Shown: positions 8,617 through 17,229 of the stretch, one piece after another
Position numbering within the stretch: position 1 is the stretch's first letter
Layout: the number at the start of each line of letters is the position of its first letter
From: Exiguobacterium mexicanum
GTDB taxonomy: Bacteria; Bacillota; Bacilli; Exiguobacteriales; Exiguobacteriaceae
NCBI RefSeq assembly: GCF_005960665.1
Contig: NZ_CP040676.1
Coordinates: forward strand, 816,501 to 880,500
Reading direction: 5' to 3'
DNA: 64,000 bases
Notes under the pieces: generated by a model
What the model was told of the DNA's origin: nothing
Database searches by the model: none
The model's input: the letters and a program-made list of their open reading frames with translations, nothing else
Translations under genes and position numbers: made by a program

Positions 8617-10335
8617 TTACTTCTTAATATCGAATTTTTCACTGAGGAAGTTCACGACTTCTTCAGCTGTATCCATGTTGAGGACATCGTTGACGATCGC
8701 TTCTGTTTCTGACTTCGTCAAACGCTTCACGAGGCTACGTGCGCGAAGGACGCTTGAAGCTGACATCGAGAACTCGTCAAGGCCAAGTCCGAGAAGGATT
8801 GGAATCGCGAGCTCTTCTCCAGCCATCTCGCCACACATGCCGACCCATTTGCCAGCTTTATGTGCTTCTGTGATGACGTTGTGGAGAAGGTTCAAGATGG
8901 CCGGGTTGAACGGTTGGTACAAGTACGAGACTTTCTCGTTCATGCGGTCCGCTGCCATCGTGTATTGAATCAAGTCGTTCGTGCCGACTGAGAAGAAGTC
9001 GACTTCTTTCGCGAATTGCTTCGCCATGACGGCAGTCGATGGAATCTCGACCATCATCCCTGTCTCGTAGTTACCGACAGCGATGCCTTCTGCTTTCAAC
9101 TTCGCTTCTTCTTCGAGAAGGAGCGCTTTCGCCGCGCGGAACTCTTCAAGTGTCGCGATCATTGGGAACATGATGGCGAGGTCACCGTGCGCTGAGGCAC
9201 GGAGAAGGGCGCGAAGTTGTGTGCGGAACAAGTCCGTCTCTTCGAGGCAAAGGCGAATCGCGCGATAGCCGAGGAACGGGTTCATTTCTTTTGGAAGGTC
9301 GAGGTAAGACAATTCTTTATCTCCACCGATATCGAGCGTACGGATGACGACTTGTTTGCCGTCCATACCTTCGAGTACTGCTTTATAGGCTGTATATTGC
9401 TCTTCTTCCGTCGGGAACGTTTCTGAGTCCATGTAGAGGAACTCGGTCCGGTAAAGGCCGATGGCGTCAGCGCCGTTTTTCAACACGCCTTCGAGGTCGT
9501 TCGGTGTACCGATGTTTGCCGCAAGTTTGACTTTATGGCCGTCGGCTGTGACTGACTCTTCGTTGACGAGTTGTTTCAACTCTTCTTTGTAAGCTTCGAA
9601 TGAAGCACGTTTTTCAACGTATTCATTGACGAGTTCTTCAGACGGGTTGACGAAGACGTCGCCTTCTGTCCCGTCGATGACGACGAGGTCGCCGTTCTTG
9701 ATTTCTTCGAGCGCTACTTTTGTTCCGACGACAGCAGGAATCTCGAGTGAGCGAGACATGATCGCTGAGTGAGACGTACGTCCACCAATGTTTGTCGCGA
9801 AACCTTTGACGTATTTACGGTTGAGTTGCGCCGTGTCAGACGGTGTCAAATCTTCAGCGATGATGATGACTTCTTCAGAAATCGACGCAGGCGTCATGAA
9901 TGTGACACCGAGGATATGCGCCATGACGCGTTTTGTGACGTCACGAACGTCGGCAGCGCGTTCACGCATGTACTCGTTATCCATCGATTCAAAGATCATG
10001 ACCATCATTTGAGCGACTTCATCGAGCGCTTTCGCAGCGTTCATGTGTTCGCTTTCAATTTTGTCGTTCACTTGTGAGACGATCTCTGGATCTTCGACGA
10101 TGAGCAAGTGTGCCGAGAAAATCTCTGCCTTGTCTTCGCCGAGTTCACGAAGTGTGATCTCGCGAATTTCTTCGAGTTCTGTCTTTGACTGAGCGATCGC
10201 CGCTTGGAAACGGGCTTTCTCAGCTGCTACGTCCTCGATTTTGTTTGTCGGGATGTCAAATGAAGGTGTCTCCATGACGAATGCTTTCGCAACTGCGATT
10301 CCTGCAGATGCGCCAATACCTTTAATGTGTGACAT
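8617..10335 (-). CDS. ptsI: Phosphoenolpyruvate--protein phosphotransferase (PTS enzyme I)
   Basis: Cytosolic enzyme that takes phosphate from phosphoenolpyruvate and passes it to HPr, the first step for all PTS sugars. The N-terminal HPr-binding domain is followed by the phosphorylated His189 in [12 protein letters not shown] and the PEP-binding barrel with [10 protein letters not shown] and the VEIPS and FSVGTNDL motifs. It is 572 aa from the ATG at 10335, which has AGAGGGA upstream; the longer frame starting upstream lacks a ribosome site. In most Firmicutes ptsH precedes ptsI; here the roughly 330 bp upstream do not encode an HPr, so ptsH must be elsewhere. Confidence 0.96.
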   Translation of the reverse strand: MSHIKGIGASAGIAVAKAFVMETPSFDIPTNKIEDVAAEKARFQAAIAQSKTELEEIREITLRELGEDKAEIFSAHLLIVEDPEIVSQVNDKIESEHMNAAKALDEVAQMMVMIFESMDNEYMRERAADVRDVTKRVMAHILGVTFMTPASISEEVIIIAEDLTPSDTAQLNRKYVKGFATNIGGRTSHSAIMSRSLEIPAVVGTKVALEEIKNGDLVVIDGTEGDVFVNPSEELVNEYVEKRASFEAYKEELKQLVNEESVTADGHKVKLAANIGTPNDLEGVLKNGADAIGLYRTEFLYMDSETFPTEEEQYTAYKAVLEGMDGKQVVIRTLDIGGDKELSYLDLPKEMNPFLGYRAIRLCLEETDLFRTQLRALLRASAHGDLAIMFPMIATLEEFRAAKALLLEEEAKLKAEGIAVGNYETGMMVEIPSTAVMAKQFAKEVDFFSVGTNDLIQYTMAADRMNEKVSYLYQPFNPAILNLLHNVITEAHKAGKWVGMCGEMAGEELAIPILLGLGLDEFSMSASSVLRARSLVKRLTKSETEAIVNDVLNMDTAEEVVNFLSEKFDIKK

Positions 10336-10664
10336 AAGCGTAGTCCCTCTCTTCAAAGAAATAGTGGTTTCCAACGTTATCTCGTTAGTTCTTACCCGAA
10401 ATGAAAAAGGAACTAACGAAAACCTGGAAGATTAAAGTAGCAACGGTCTACTACTAGGGGAAGCCTCGACCGAACAAAATGGCCTCGCCTCAACAGGGAG
10501 GGATGCCTGATTGCGTACTTTCTTATCCTATCATAAAATAAATCATCGTCACAACGAGGAGTTAACGCCTGAATTCGAAGATTTATTGACTCTTGCGCAT
10601 ACTGTTTCATTATTTGGCAGAAGTTCGTTATGCTAACCATATATAAAGAAGGGAAGTGGCAAAC
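10336..10664. other. Intergenic region with hairpins upstream of ptsI
   Basis: About 330 bp between the divergent ptsI and aminopeptidase genes, with no convincing gene. A nine-bp inverted repeat CGTTAGTTC/GAACTAACG (10383-10391 with 10410-10418) sits close to the ptsI start and would form a hairpin in its leader RNA. A GC-rich structured-looking stretch (10438-10510) lies upstream of it. I recognise no known riboswitch class. Confidence 0.5.
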
Positions 10665-12107
10665 ATGTATCAAGTGAAAGACTTAGATTGGAACGGTTCA
10701 TATGACACAATCGTCGTGGGGATCGGCGCTGCCGACACGATTGAGGAAGGACTCGATTCATTGTTTAATGGACGCGTCAAAGCATTGATTCAATCGGCAG
10801 ATATTTCAACGAAAACAGGTGAAGTCTCCATCGTCCCGACGTTTGAGGGAACGGTTAAACGGATCCTATTCGTCGGTCTCGGACAACGGAACGAAAATAC
10901 GGTTGAAAATGTGCGCAATTGGTTCGGGAAAGTCGCCAAACACATCAAAGCCCGTGCCTTCACGGACGTCGCGGTCGCCCTCGACACGTTCGGACCGAAT
11001 ACGGCGAAACTGTTTGCTGAAGCGTATGAGATGGCGACGTATGAGCATCCTACATACAAATCAGAGCCGAAACCGGCGAAACCCGACGTAACGATCACGT
11101 TGCTCGGAGCTGATGCAGAGGAAGAGGCGCTAGCAGGTGCAGCTTACGGACGTGGGGTGAATGTGGCGAGGTCGCTCACGATGATGCCAGCCAATATTTT
11201 GACGTCGGAAACGCTCGCGGACTATGCGGTCGAGTTGGCCAAACGTCACGGCTTTGAACATCGCATCATTGAAAAAGAAGAGATGGAAGGGCTCGGAATG
11301 GGCGCGCTTCTCGCCGTCAACCAAGGGTCGACGATCCCGCCGAAGTTGATCGTGCTCGAATATCGCGGAGCTGGAGACGAGGCGCCTGTCGCTGTCGTCG
11401 GAAAAGGAATCACGTTTGATACGGGCGGTTACTCGATCAAGCCGAAAGACGGCATCGTCGGTATGAAAGGGGATATGGGCGGCGCCGCGACGGTACTTGG
11501 TTTATTCGAGACGCTCGCGACGACGAAACCGAACGTGAACGTCATCGGTGTCATCCCATCGACGGACAACATGATCTCAGGGGACGCATTCAAGCCGGAC
11601 GATGTCATCACGGCGATGAACGGGAAGACGATTGAAGTGCTTAACACGGATGCGGAAGGTCGTCTCGTCCTCGCCGACGCCGTTACCTTTGCCAAGACGT
11701 ATGAACCGCAAGCCATCATCGATGTGGCCACGCTCACGGGCGGTGTGCTCGTCGCACTCGGTACGGAAGTGACTGGTTGCCTGACGAACGATGCGTCGCT
11801 CTACGGCGCCTTAGAAGCTGCGAGCCGTGACACGAACGAACTCGTCTGGCAGATGCCATACTTCGATGTCTTCATCAACCAAGTGCGTAAGTCGGAAGTC
11901 GCCGACTTGAACAACTCACCGGGCCGTTACGGTCATATGATTTTCGGCGGCGCTTTTGTCGGTGAGTTCGTCGGGGACACGCCTTGGCTCCATCTCGACA
12001 TCGCTGGGACGAGCGAACGTTCGTCGGCGAGCGACCTCGGACCAAAAGGACCGACTGGCGTCATGGTGCGCACACTCGCCTCGATGCTCGAAGGATGGAA
12101 ACGTTGA
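10665..12107 (+). CDS. pepA: Leucyl aminopeptidase, M17 family
   Basis: Hexameric two-metal cytosolic aminopeptidase that releases N-terminal residues from peptides. The C-terminal catalytic domain shows the M17 metal and active-site motifs: GKGITFDTGG with the Lys and Asp ligands, MKGDMGGAA, and the family signature NTDAEGRL. The N-terminal macro-like domain (about 1-160) is present. It is 480 aa from ATG 10665, spaced well from AAGAAGGG; the GTG nine bases earlier is too close. The last bases overlap the next short gene, giving a small operon with it and the DUF429 gene. Confidence 0.93.
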   Translation: MYQVKDLDWNGSYDTIVVGIGAADTIEEGLDSLFNGRVKALIQSADISTKTGEVSIVPTFEGTVKRILFVGLGQRNENTVENVRNWFGKVAKHIKARAFTDVAVALDTFGPNTAKLFAEAYEMATYEHPTYKSEPKPAKPDVTITLLGADAEEEALAGAAYGRGVNVARSLTMMPANILTSETLADYAVELAKRHGFEHRIIEKEEMEGLGMGALLAVNQGSTIPPKLIVLEYRGAGDEAPVAVVGKGITFDTGGYSIKPKDGIVGMKGDMGGAATVLGLFETLATTKPNVNVIGVIPSTDNMISGDAFKPDDVITAMNGKTIEVLNTDAEGRLVLADAVTFAKTYEPQAIIDVATLTGGVLVALGTEVTGCLTNDASLYGALEAASRDTNELVWQMPYFDVFINQVRKSEVADLNNSPGRYGHMIFGGAFVGEFVGDTPWLHLDIAGTSERSSASDLGPKGPTGVMVRTLASMLEGWKR

Positions 12108-12262
12108 AAATTGGATTTGTATTAATCGGTTTGGCCGTCGTCTCCGGTTTCGGATACACGGCTTGGCCAAGCCGTTGGTTGTTAGGAGTGACCGTCTTTT
12201 GCGCGGTGCTCGGAGTGTTGTTTTTGATGCAGGAGGGACGCCGTGGTCGGAGTAGGAATTGA
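12104..12262 (+). CDS. Small two-helix membrane protein
   Basis: A 52-aa frame starting at TTG 12104, overlapping the aminopeptidase stop (TTGA) and preceded by AAGGATGG. An alternative ATG at 12095 abuts the same ribosome site. The product has two hydrophobic segments separated by AWPSRW and a basic C-terminus RRGRSRN. It overlaps the start of the DUF429 gene by 20 bp, so the three genes look translationally coupled. No family recognised. Confidence 0.5.
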   Translation: MKIGFVLIGLAVVSGFGYTAWPSRWLLGVTVFCAVLGVLFLMQEGRRGRSRN

Positions 12263-12902
12263 TGGCGCGCGCGGGGGTTGGGTACGAATCACGTACGACA
12301 GCATCTCGCTCTGTTTGACCATCTCAGAGAAGTTAGAAGATTTATTGATCGAAGGGGCCGTGCATTTTGTCGATATGCCGAAAGACTTAGGGTCGATCGA
12401 CAAGCCGGACCGAACGTGTGACGCGTGGATGCGGTCACAACTAAAAGAGCGGAAGTCATCGATCTTCACACCACCGATTCAAGAAGTGGTAACAGAAGCA
12501 TCGTATGAGACGGCCAACGCGAGAAGTCGCGAACTAGTCGGAAAAGGAATCAGCAAACAAGCGTGGAACCTTGTGCCTCGGATTCGAGAGTTTCAAACGA
12601 TCGCTGAAACGGACGTCTATGAGTCACACCCGGAAGTGTGCTTCGCCGTCATGACCGGGAACGAGGCGCGTTTCAGCAAGAAGACCGAGGCGGGAGAACT
12701 CGAACGGATCGAGTTGTTGCGCCGCTATTCAAAAAGCTCGCCCTGGAAGTGGAAGATGTCGAACGTACAAGTCGATGATATTATCGACGCCTGTATTTTG
12801 GCCGTGGCCGCCTATGAGGCGGGAACGACTGGGATGGTGACGCATCCGGACCAAACTGAAGGAGAGCCGTTCGTAGCGGTACCGAAGACAAAAGAGCGAT
12901 GA
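12243..12902 (+). CDS. DUF429 family protein (predicted RNase H-fold nuclease)
   Basis: A 219-aa protein starting at GTG with AGGAGGG upstream. The N-terminus VGVGIDGARGGWVRI, the FVDMPKDLG strand with an acidic residue, the ESHPEVCFAVM segment and the C-terminal DDIIDACILAVAAYEA helix are the pattern of DUF429 proteins, which are thought from their fold to be RNase H-like. No biochemical role is established for the family. Its stop codon sits inside a palindromic terminator shared with the convergent membrane-protein gene. Confidence 0.7.
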   Translation: MVGVGIDGARGGWVRITYDSISLCLTISEKLEDLLIEGAVHFVDMPKDLGSIDKPDRTCDAWMRSQLKERKSSIFTPPIQEVVTEASYETANARSRELVGKGISKQAWNLVPRIREFQTIAETDVYESHPEVCFAVMTGNEARFSKKTEAGELERIELLRRYSKSSPWKWKMSNVQVDDIIDACILAVAAYEAGTTGMVTHPDQTEGEPFVAVPKTKER

Positions 12903-12919
12903 CGCGTCATCGCTCTTTT
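12890..12919. terminator. Bidirectional palindromic terminator overlapping both stop codons
   Basis: Fifteen bases at 12890-12904 are perfectly complementary to 12905-12919; A4 at one end and T4 at the other make it work in both directions. It contains the stop codons of both convergent genes. Confidence 0.85.
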
Positions 12920-14034
12920 GGTGTCGTCGGCCCGAGGACGAATCTCCACATATAGTGAAACACTTGGGCGTTATAGAGCGCCTTGAGCAGAACGGCCAAG
13001 ACCGGTCCTAAAATGAAGCCGAGCACCCCGAACAGTTGCAAACCGACAAAAATCGAGATGAGGGCGGCGAGCGGGTCAAGTCCAATGTGAGAACCAACGA
13101 TTTTCGGTTCAGCCAAGTTACGTTGGACGATGACGACGATATACAAGATGACGAGGCCGATGGCGAGGAACCAGTCGCCGCTCACGGCGGCATAGGCGGC
13201 CCATGGCAATAACAGCGTCCCGACGCCTAGGTACGGCAACAAGTCGAAGATGGCCGCTAAAAGAGCGAAAGAGAATGGATTGTCGACCCGCAGGATGAAC
13301 ATGCCGACAAGGACGATCCCGAACGTGATGGAGATAAGCGTCAATTGGGCCCGGACGTAACCGAACAGGGCCGAGCGCAAATTGGTCATGACCAATTCAA
13401 ATTCCTTAAAGCCTTTTCGCTCATTCAAGCGCGCGATGGACCGCATGTAGACGTTCCAGTCTTTCGTGATGAAGAACCAGGCGAGCACGATAACGATGAA
13501 CAAGAGCAAGACGAGCGGTAAGGCGCTGAGGATATTTTGCAACAAACCGGCGACCCCTCGTGACAAGACGCCGATCGCGGCTCCGAGCTGGACGCCGATT
13601 TCGGTGATCCCGCCTTCGAGCGAGTTCGTCTGTCCCGGATTGAGCCGCTGGACGCTGTCATACGCATCATTGACGAACGGGGCAATTTTTTCGTTGAACA
13701 TGCGCTGTATGTATTCGGTGAACGTTTCAATCTGATCGGGAAGTTTCTCGGCGGCGATCGTCAAGTAACGGATGAGTTGAGTCACCACGATGGCAATCAC
13801 ACCGCTGACGACACTCATGACGATAAACAAGGAGGCGAGCGCCCCAAGAGCCCGGGGCAATTTGGTCTCGCGCTCGAACCAATTGACGAGCGGGACGGTC
13901 AACAAGGATAACAAGAAGGCGAACACGAAAGGATACGTGTACGTAAAGAGGACGCTCAGTCCCCAAATGACGAAGACGAGCCCGATAATGACGAGCAGGA
14001 AACGAAGTAACTGCCAAAGCCTGGCTGGCGACAC
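12907..14034 (-). CDS. AI-2E family (PerM/YtvI-like) membrane protein
   Basis: A polytopic protein of 375 aa from GTG 14034, about nine bases after AGGAAAGGGG. The hydrophobic helices, an extracytoplasmic segment around residues 90-170, and the C-terminal DLLPYLGVGTLLLPWA and PKIVGSHIGLDPLAAL motifs are typical of the AI-2E transporter family. Members include B. subtilis YtvI and various exporters and Na+/H+ antiporters, so transport of some small molecule or ion is likely but the substrate is not evident. It ends in a palindromic terminator shared with the DUF429 gene. Confidence 0.8.
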   Translation of the reverse strand: MSPARLWQLLRFLLVIIGLVFVIWGLSVLFTYTYPFVFAFLLSLLTVPLVNWFERETKLPRALGALASLFIVMSVVSGVIAIVVTQLIRYLTIAAEKLPDQIETFTEYIQRMFNEKIAPFVNDAYDSVQRLNPGQTNSLEGGITEIGVQLGAAIGVLSRGVAGLLQNILSALPLVLLLFIVIVLAWFFITKDWNVYMRSIARLNERKGFKEFELVMTNLRSALFGYVRAQLTLISITFGIVLVGMFILRVDNPFSFALLAAIFDLLPYLGVGTLLLPWAAYAAVSGDWFLAIGLVILYIVVIVQRNLAEPKIVGSHIGLDPLAALISIFVGLQLFGVLGFILGPVLAVLLKALYNAQVFHYMWRFVLGPTTPKER

Positions 14035-14119
14035 GACACATGGCCCCTTTCCTAACGATTGGATTGAGCATAGTATACCACGCAACCGGTAAATATAGAG
14101 GATGGATAGGTGATTAAAC

Positions 14120-14908
14120 ATGAAGGAATTACAACGACGAATCGATCGGATGATTATTCATTTAGGCGGCTACTGGCGGCCGCTGTCGGGGTTGGCCCGG
14201 CTGTTAGAAGAAGTGGGCGAAGTTGGCGGCGCGCTCTATGCCGACGACCGAGTCGCCCTGCGTGAAGAGCTGATGGACGTCTTCGTTATTTCGACGTGTC
14301 TGGCGAATCAATATGCCATCACCCTCACGAATCAAACGACAGACCGTGACGAGACGAAAGAAGAACGTAGCTACTACCGCCTCGTGCGCGAGGCGGGGGA
14401 AGTTGGCCGCATATTAAATGCCTACGAAGGCGATAAAAAATTGAAGGCGTCCGCGACGCCGGGATCGTTGCAACGACACATCGAGGCCGTTCAACAGGCG
14501 GTCATGGAACTTGCCGACATGAATGGATTTGACCTATTCGCGGAGATCGCCTCGTTGATCGAAGACAAGTCGTCCCGAGACTTCGGACGCTTCGACCATA
14601 CCCCCGACCCGATTACGGAAGATTCGGTCCGCACGTATCGTTCTTATGTGGAAGGACGGTACTGGGGCGGGGTGAAGGCTAAACCTTTCGAAGAAGTGAG
14701 CCGATATAGAGAGCGGGAAGGGCACTTGGCGCGGTTTTTAAAGATCGCCGAAGTCGAGGGACTCGATGGGTTTGTCATTCGACAACCTGAGCCGCCTTTC
14801 CAAATCGATCGCTCCATCGAGACTGATTTGCAACTAGCGGCCCCTTTCGCCGTCGAGATCGAGCGACATGGCACTGATACGTTTTGGATTGTGCGAAAAC
14901 AAGGGTAA
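14120..14908 (+). CDS. Protein with two tandem MazG-like nucleotide pyrophosphohydrolase domains
   Basis: The first 150 residues contain two copies of the MazG metal-binding pattern: E30-E31-x-x-E34 with E50-x-x-D53, and E91-x-x-E94 with E130-x-x-D133. Such domains hydrolyse nucleoside triphosphates to monophosphates and pyrophosphate, normally as dimers or tetramers of single domains, so one polypeptide may form an internal dimer. The remaining part to 262 aa is not recognised. The gene diverges from the AI-2E protein, with about 85 bp between starts. The family call is fair; substrate unknown. Confidence 0.6.
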   Translation: MKELQRRIDRMIIHLGGYWRPLSGLARLLEEVGEVGGALYADDRVALREELMDVFVISTCLANQYAITLTNQTTDRDETKEERSYYRLVREAGEVGRILNAYEGDKKLKASATPGSLQRHIEAVQQAVMELADMNGFDLFAEIASLIEDKSSRDFGRFDHTPDPITEDSVRTYRSYVEGRYWGGVKAKPFEEVSRYREREGHLARFLKIAEVEGLDGFVIRQPEPPFQIDRSIETDLQLAAPFAVEIERHGTDTFWIVRKQG

Positions 14909-15035
14909 AAACATTCACCTTTTTTGGAAAAAGTATTCATCATTTTTTCAAATATTTACTTTTTCAATAAAAGCAATGTGCTACTATGAAGGTGTTGTCA
15001 GTCGCGATGTGCGTATGGAGAAAGGAATATTTTGG

Positions 15036-17177
15036 ATGAATATGAAGCTTTTTAAACTTGCCCTCATCATGACCGTTGTCTTGTTTTCAATCCAAATACC
15101 CGCGGTGGAAGCCGCTACTTTGGACGGAGAGACGACAGTCAACTTGAACGTTCGCTCTGCACCAAGTACGAGCGGAAAATTGATACAAACGCTAAAAAAG
15201 GGAACAAAAGTAAAATATGTAATTTATAACAAATCGTGGAGTAAGATATATTTAAACGATCGAACGTACTATGCTTCTGCCCAGTACATCAAGCGAATCC
15301 CGTCTCAATCCACGACGGTCACGAAGCAAGCTGCCACTTCGACGGGTGTGACGACCGTCAACTTGAACATCCGTGTGTCGGCGCATAGCAAGGCGACCGT
15401 GTACCGGACGCTTAAAAAAGGCACAACCGTTCAATATGCCGTGCATAACTCGTCTTGGGCGAAAGTGTACTTGAACGGGAAGACGTATTATGCGGCCAAG
15501 GCATATATTGCTCCGAAAGCCGTCGCATCGACACCAGCCCGTGAAACAGGCTATACGAACCGTGATTTGAAGTTGTTTGGCGAACGGAATCAGCGTTCGT
15601 CGGTGTTGAAGGTATTGCCGGCCAAGTCAGCGGTCGTCTCGAGCAAATATAACTCGAGCTGGTCGGTTGTCTACGTTGGCAGTAGCACATATTATACGCC
15701 GACGGCATGGATCACGCCGGGAACGTTGAAACCGAGCGCGGCAAAAGTAAACGGTCATGCCAACCGTGAGTTGAAGTTGTTTGGCGAGCGCAATCAGCGT
15801 TCGAAAGTGTTGAAAGTATTGCCGGTCACGACGGAAGTCGTCTCGAGCAAATATAACTCAAGCTGGTCGGTCGTCTATGTCGGAAGCGAAACGTATTATG
15901 CGCCGACGGCTTGGATTACGCCTGGGGCACCGACGATGCCTCCGCCGACGACGAAACCGCCAGTCGTAAAAGTCGATGGTCATGCCAACCGCGAGTTGAA
16001 ACTGTTCGGCGCGCGCAACCAACGTTCGACGGTGTTGAAAGTGTTGCCGGCCAAGTCGGCGGTCGTCTCGAGCAAATATAACTCGAGTTGGTCGATCGTC
16101 TACATCGGCAGCAAAACGTATTACACGCCGACGGCATGGATCACACCGGGAGCGCCGCCGGTAACGAAACCGCCGACGACGAAACCGCCGGTCATTCAAA
16201 AAGTAACAGGATATGCGAACCGAAATGCCAACCTGTTCAAGAAGACGCTTCAATCATCACCGGTCGCTCGTGTGTTGCCGAAGTATACGCCGGTGACGTA
16301 CAGCAAACATAACTCGAGCTGGTCGGTCGTCTATATCGGGTCGGACACGTTCTATACCCCGACAGCTTGGTTGTCGGCCGGGAAGGCCCCGGACGCCCCT
16401 GCGGCGACGCCTAAAGGGAAAGTGTACACGAACACACCAGGGGACGTCTTGAACGTCCGGGCGAGAGCCTCGGCGAGCTCGACGATTCTCGGCCGACTCG
16501 CTCATGGCACTCAAGTCGACCATTACGGCTCGACGAACGGCTTTTATAAAATCAAGTACAACGGTCGCGACGGCTACATCGCGACGGCTTACGCGATGAC
16601 GCTCAAGCCGAGCGCGACGAGCAACGCCGTCATCGTACTCGATGCGGGCCATGGAGGCGGTGACCCGGGAGCGGTGAATGGATCGCTCTATGAGAAGGCA
16701 ATCGTTCTCGATGTGACGAAACGAGTCGAGGCGTATCTTCGTTCGAAGTATGACTACCAAGTCCGGTTGACGCGCTCGACGGATGTCTACTTGACGCTTG
16801 ACCAACGCGTTCAGACGGCAAAAACGCTTCGCGGCAACTTGTTCGTCAGCTTGCACACGAATGCTGCGACGACTCAGTATGCTAAAGGTGTCGAGACGTT
16901 CTATTCGTCTTATTCAGCCCACAGTTCGAAGAGCCGTGTGCTGGCGACGAACATTCAATCCAATTTGATGGGCAAGATGTCCGGGATGACGAACCGCGGT
17001 GTGAAGACGGCGAACTATTATGTGATTCGTTATAATACGATGCCATCGGCCCTCGTCGAACTCGGTTTCATCTCTTCGCCGCAAGACGTCACCCACTTAC
17101 GGAGCAACGCCTCACGCCAACGGATGGCGGAAGGTGTCGCTGAAGGGATCGCTCAGTACGTACGCGCTTATCATTAA
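15036..17177 (+). CDS. Secreted N-acetylmuramoyl-L-alanine amidase with seven SH3-like modules
   Basis: A 713-aa exported cell-wall hydrolase. A signal peptide (KLFKLALIMTVVLFSI then AxA) is followed by two bacterial SH3 domains (about 28-88 and 105-162). Four homologous repeats begin at residues 172, 240, 315 and 392 (GxxNRxLKLFGxRNQRS...TAWITPG) with Pro/Thr linkers, then another SH3 domain (about 463-525). The catalytic Amidase_3 domain occupies about 532-713, with zinc ligands in DAGHGG, the Glu in YEKAIVLD, the His in SLHTNA and catalytic Glu in VELGF. It should cut the amide bond between MurNAc and L-Ala. GAAAGGA precedes ATG 15036. Confidence 0.92.
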   Translation: MNMKLFKLALIMTVVLFSIQIPAVEAATLDGETTVNLNVRSAPSTSGKLIQTLKKGTKVKYVIYNKSWSKIYLNDRTYYASAQYIKRIPSQSTTVTKQAATSTGVTTVNLNIRVSAHSKATVYRTLKKGTTVQYAVHNSSWAKVYLNGKTYYAAKAYIAPKAVASTPARETGYTNRDLKLFGERNQRSSVLKVLPAKSAVVSSKYNSSWSVVYVGSSTYYTPTAWITPGTLKPSAAKVNGHANRELKLFGERNQRSKVLKVLPVTTEVVSSKYNSSWSVVYVGSETYYAPTAWITPGAPTMPPPTTKPPVVKVDGHANRELKLFGARNQRSTVLKVLPAKSAVVSSKYNSSWSIVYIGSKTYYTPTAWITPGAPPVTKPPTTKPPVIQKVTGYANRNANLFKKTLQSSPVARVLPKYTPVTYSKHNSSWSVVYIGSDTFYTPTAWLSAGKAPDAPAATPKGKVYTNTPGDVLNVRARASASSTILGRLAHGTQVDHYGSTNGFYKIKYNGRDGYIATAYAMTLKPSATSNAVIVLDAGHGGGDPGAVNGSLYEKAIVLDVTKRVEAYLRSKYDYQVRLTRSTDVYLTLDQRVQTAKTLRGNLFVSLHTNAATTQYAKGVETFYSSYSAHSSKSRVLATNIQSNLMGKMSGMTNRGVKTANYYVIRYNTMPSALVELGFISSPQDVTHLRSNASRQRMAEGVAEGIAQYVRAYH
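15549..16383 (+). repeat. Four tandem SH3-like repeat units in the amidase gene
   Basis: Units start at 15549, 15753, 15978 and 16209 (204, 225 and 231 bp apart). The first three are nearly identical over long DNA stretches, such as the TCTCGAGCAAATATAAC block found in each; the fourth is diverged. Linkers rich in CCGACGACGAAACCG code for PPTTKPP. Confidence 0.85.
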
Positions 17178-17190
17178 ATTTCATCCATTA

Positions 17191-17225
17191 AAAACGCCCC
17201 GACTCACGATGAGTCGGGGCGTTTT
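17191..17225. terminator. Bidirectional terminator between amidase and nrdF
   Basis: A perfect 16-bp stem (17191-17206 with 17210-17225), starting with A4 and ending with T4, loop of three. Confidence 0.9.
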
Positions 17226-17229
17226 GTGC

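Noticed and set aside
10413-10673. Possible small gene such as ptsH between ptsI and pepA
   Set aside because: The only sizeable frames have no HPr motifs, no ribosome site and overlap the pepA start on the opposite strand.
15537-16400. CRISPR-like array suggested by regularly spaced repeats
   Set aside because: The repeats are over 200 bp, in frame, and code for protein modules; there are no short identical repeats with unique spacers anywhere in the window.
15858-16856. Long open frames opposite the amidase repeats
   Set aside because: They are Arg/Ser-rich frames created by the repeat's codon bias, with no ribosome site or recognisable domain.
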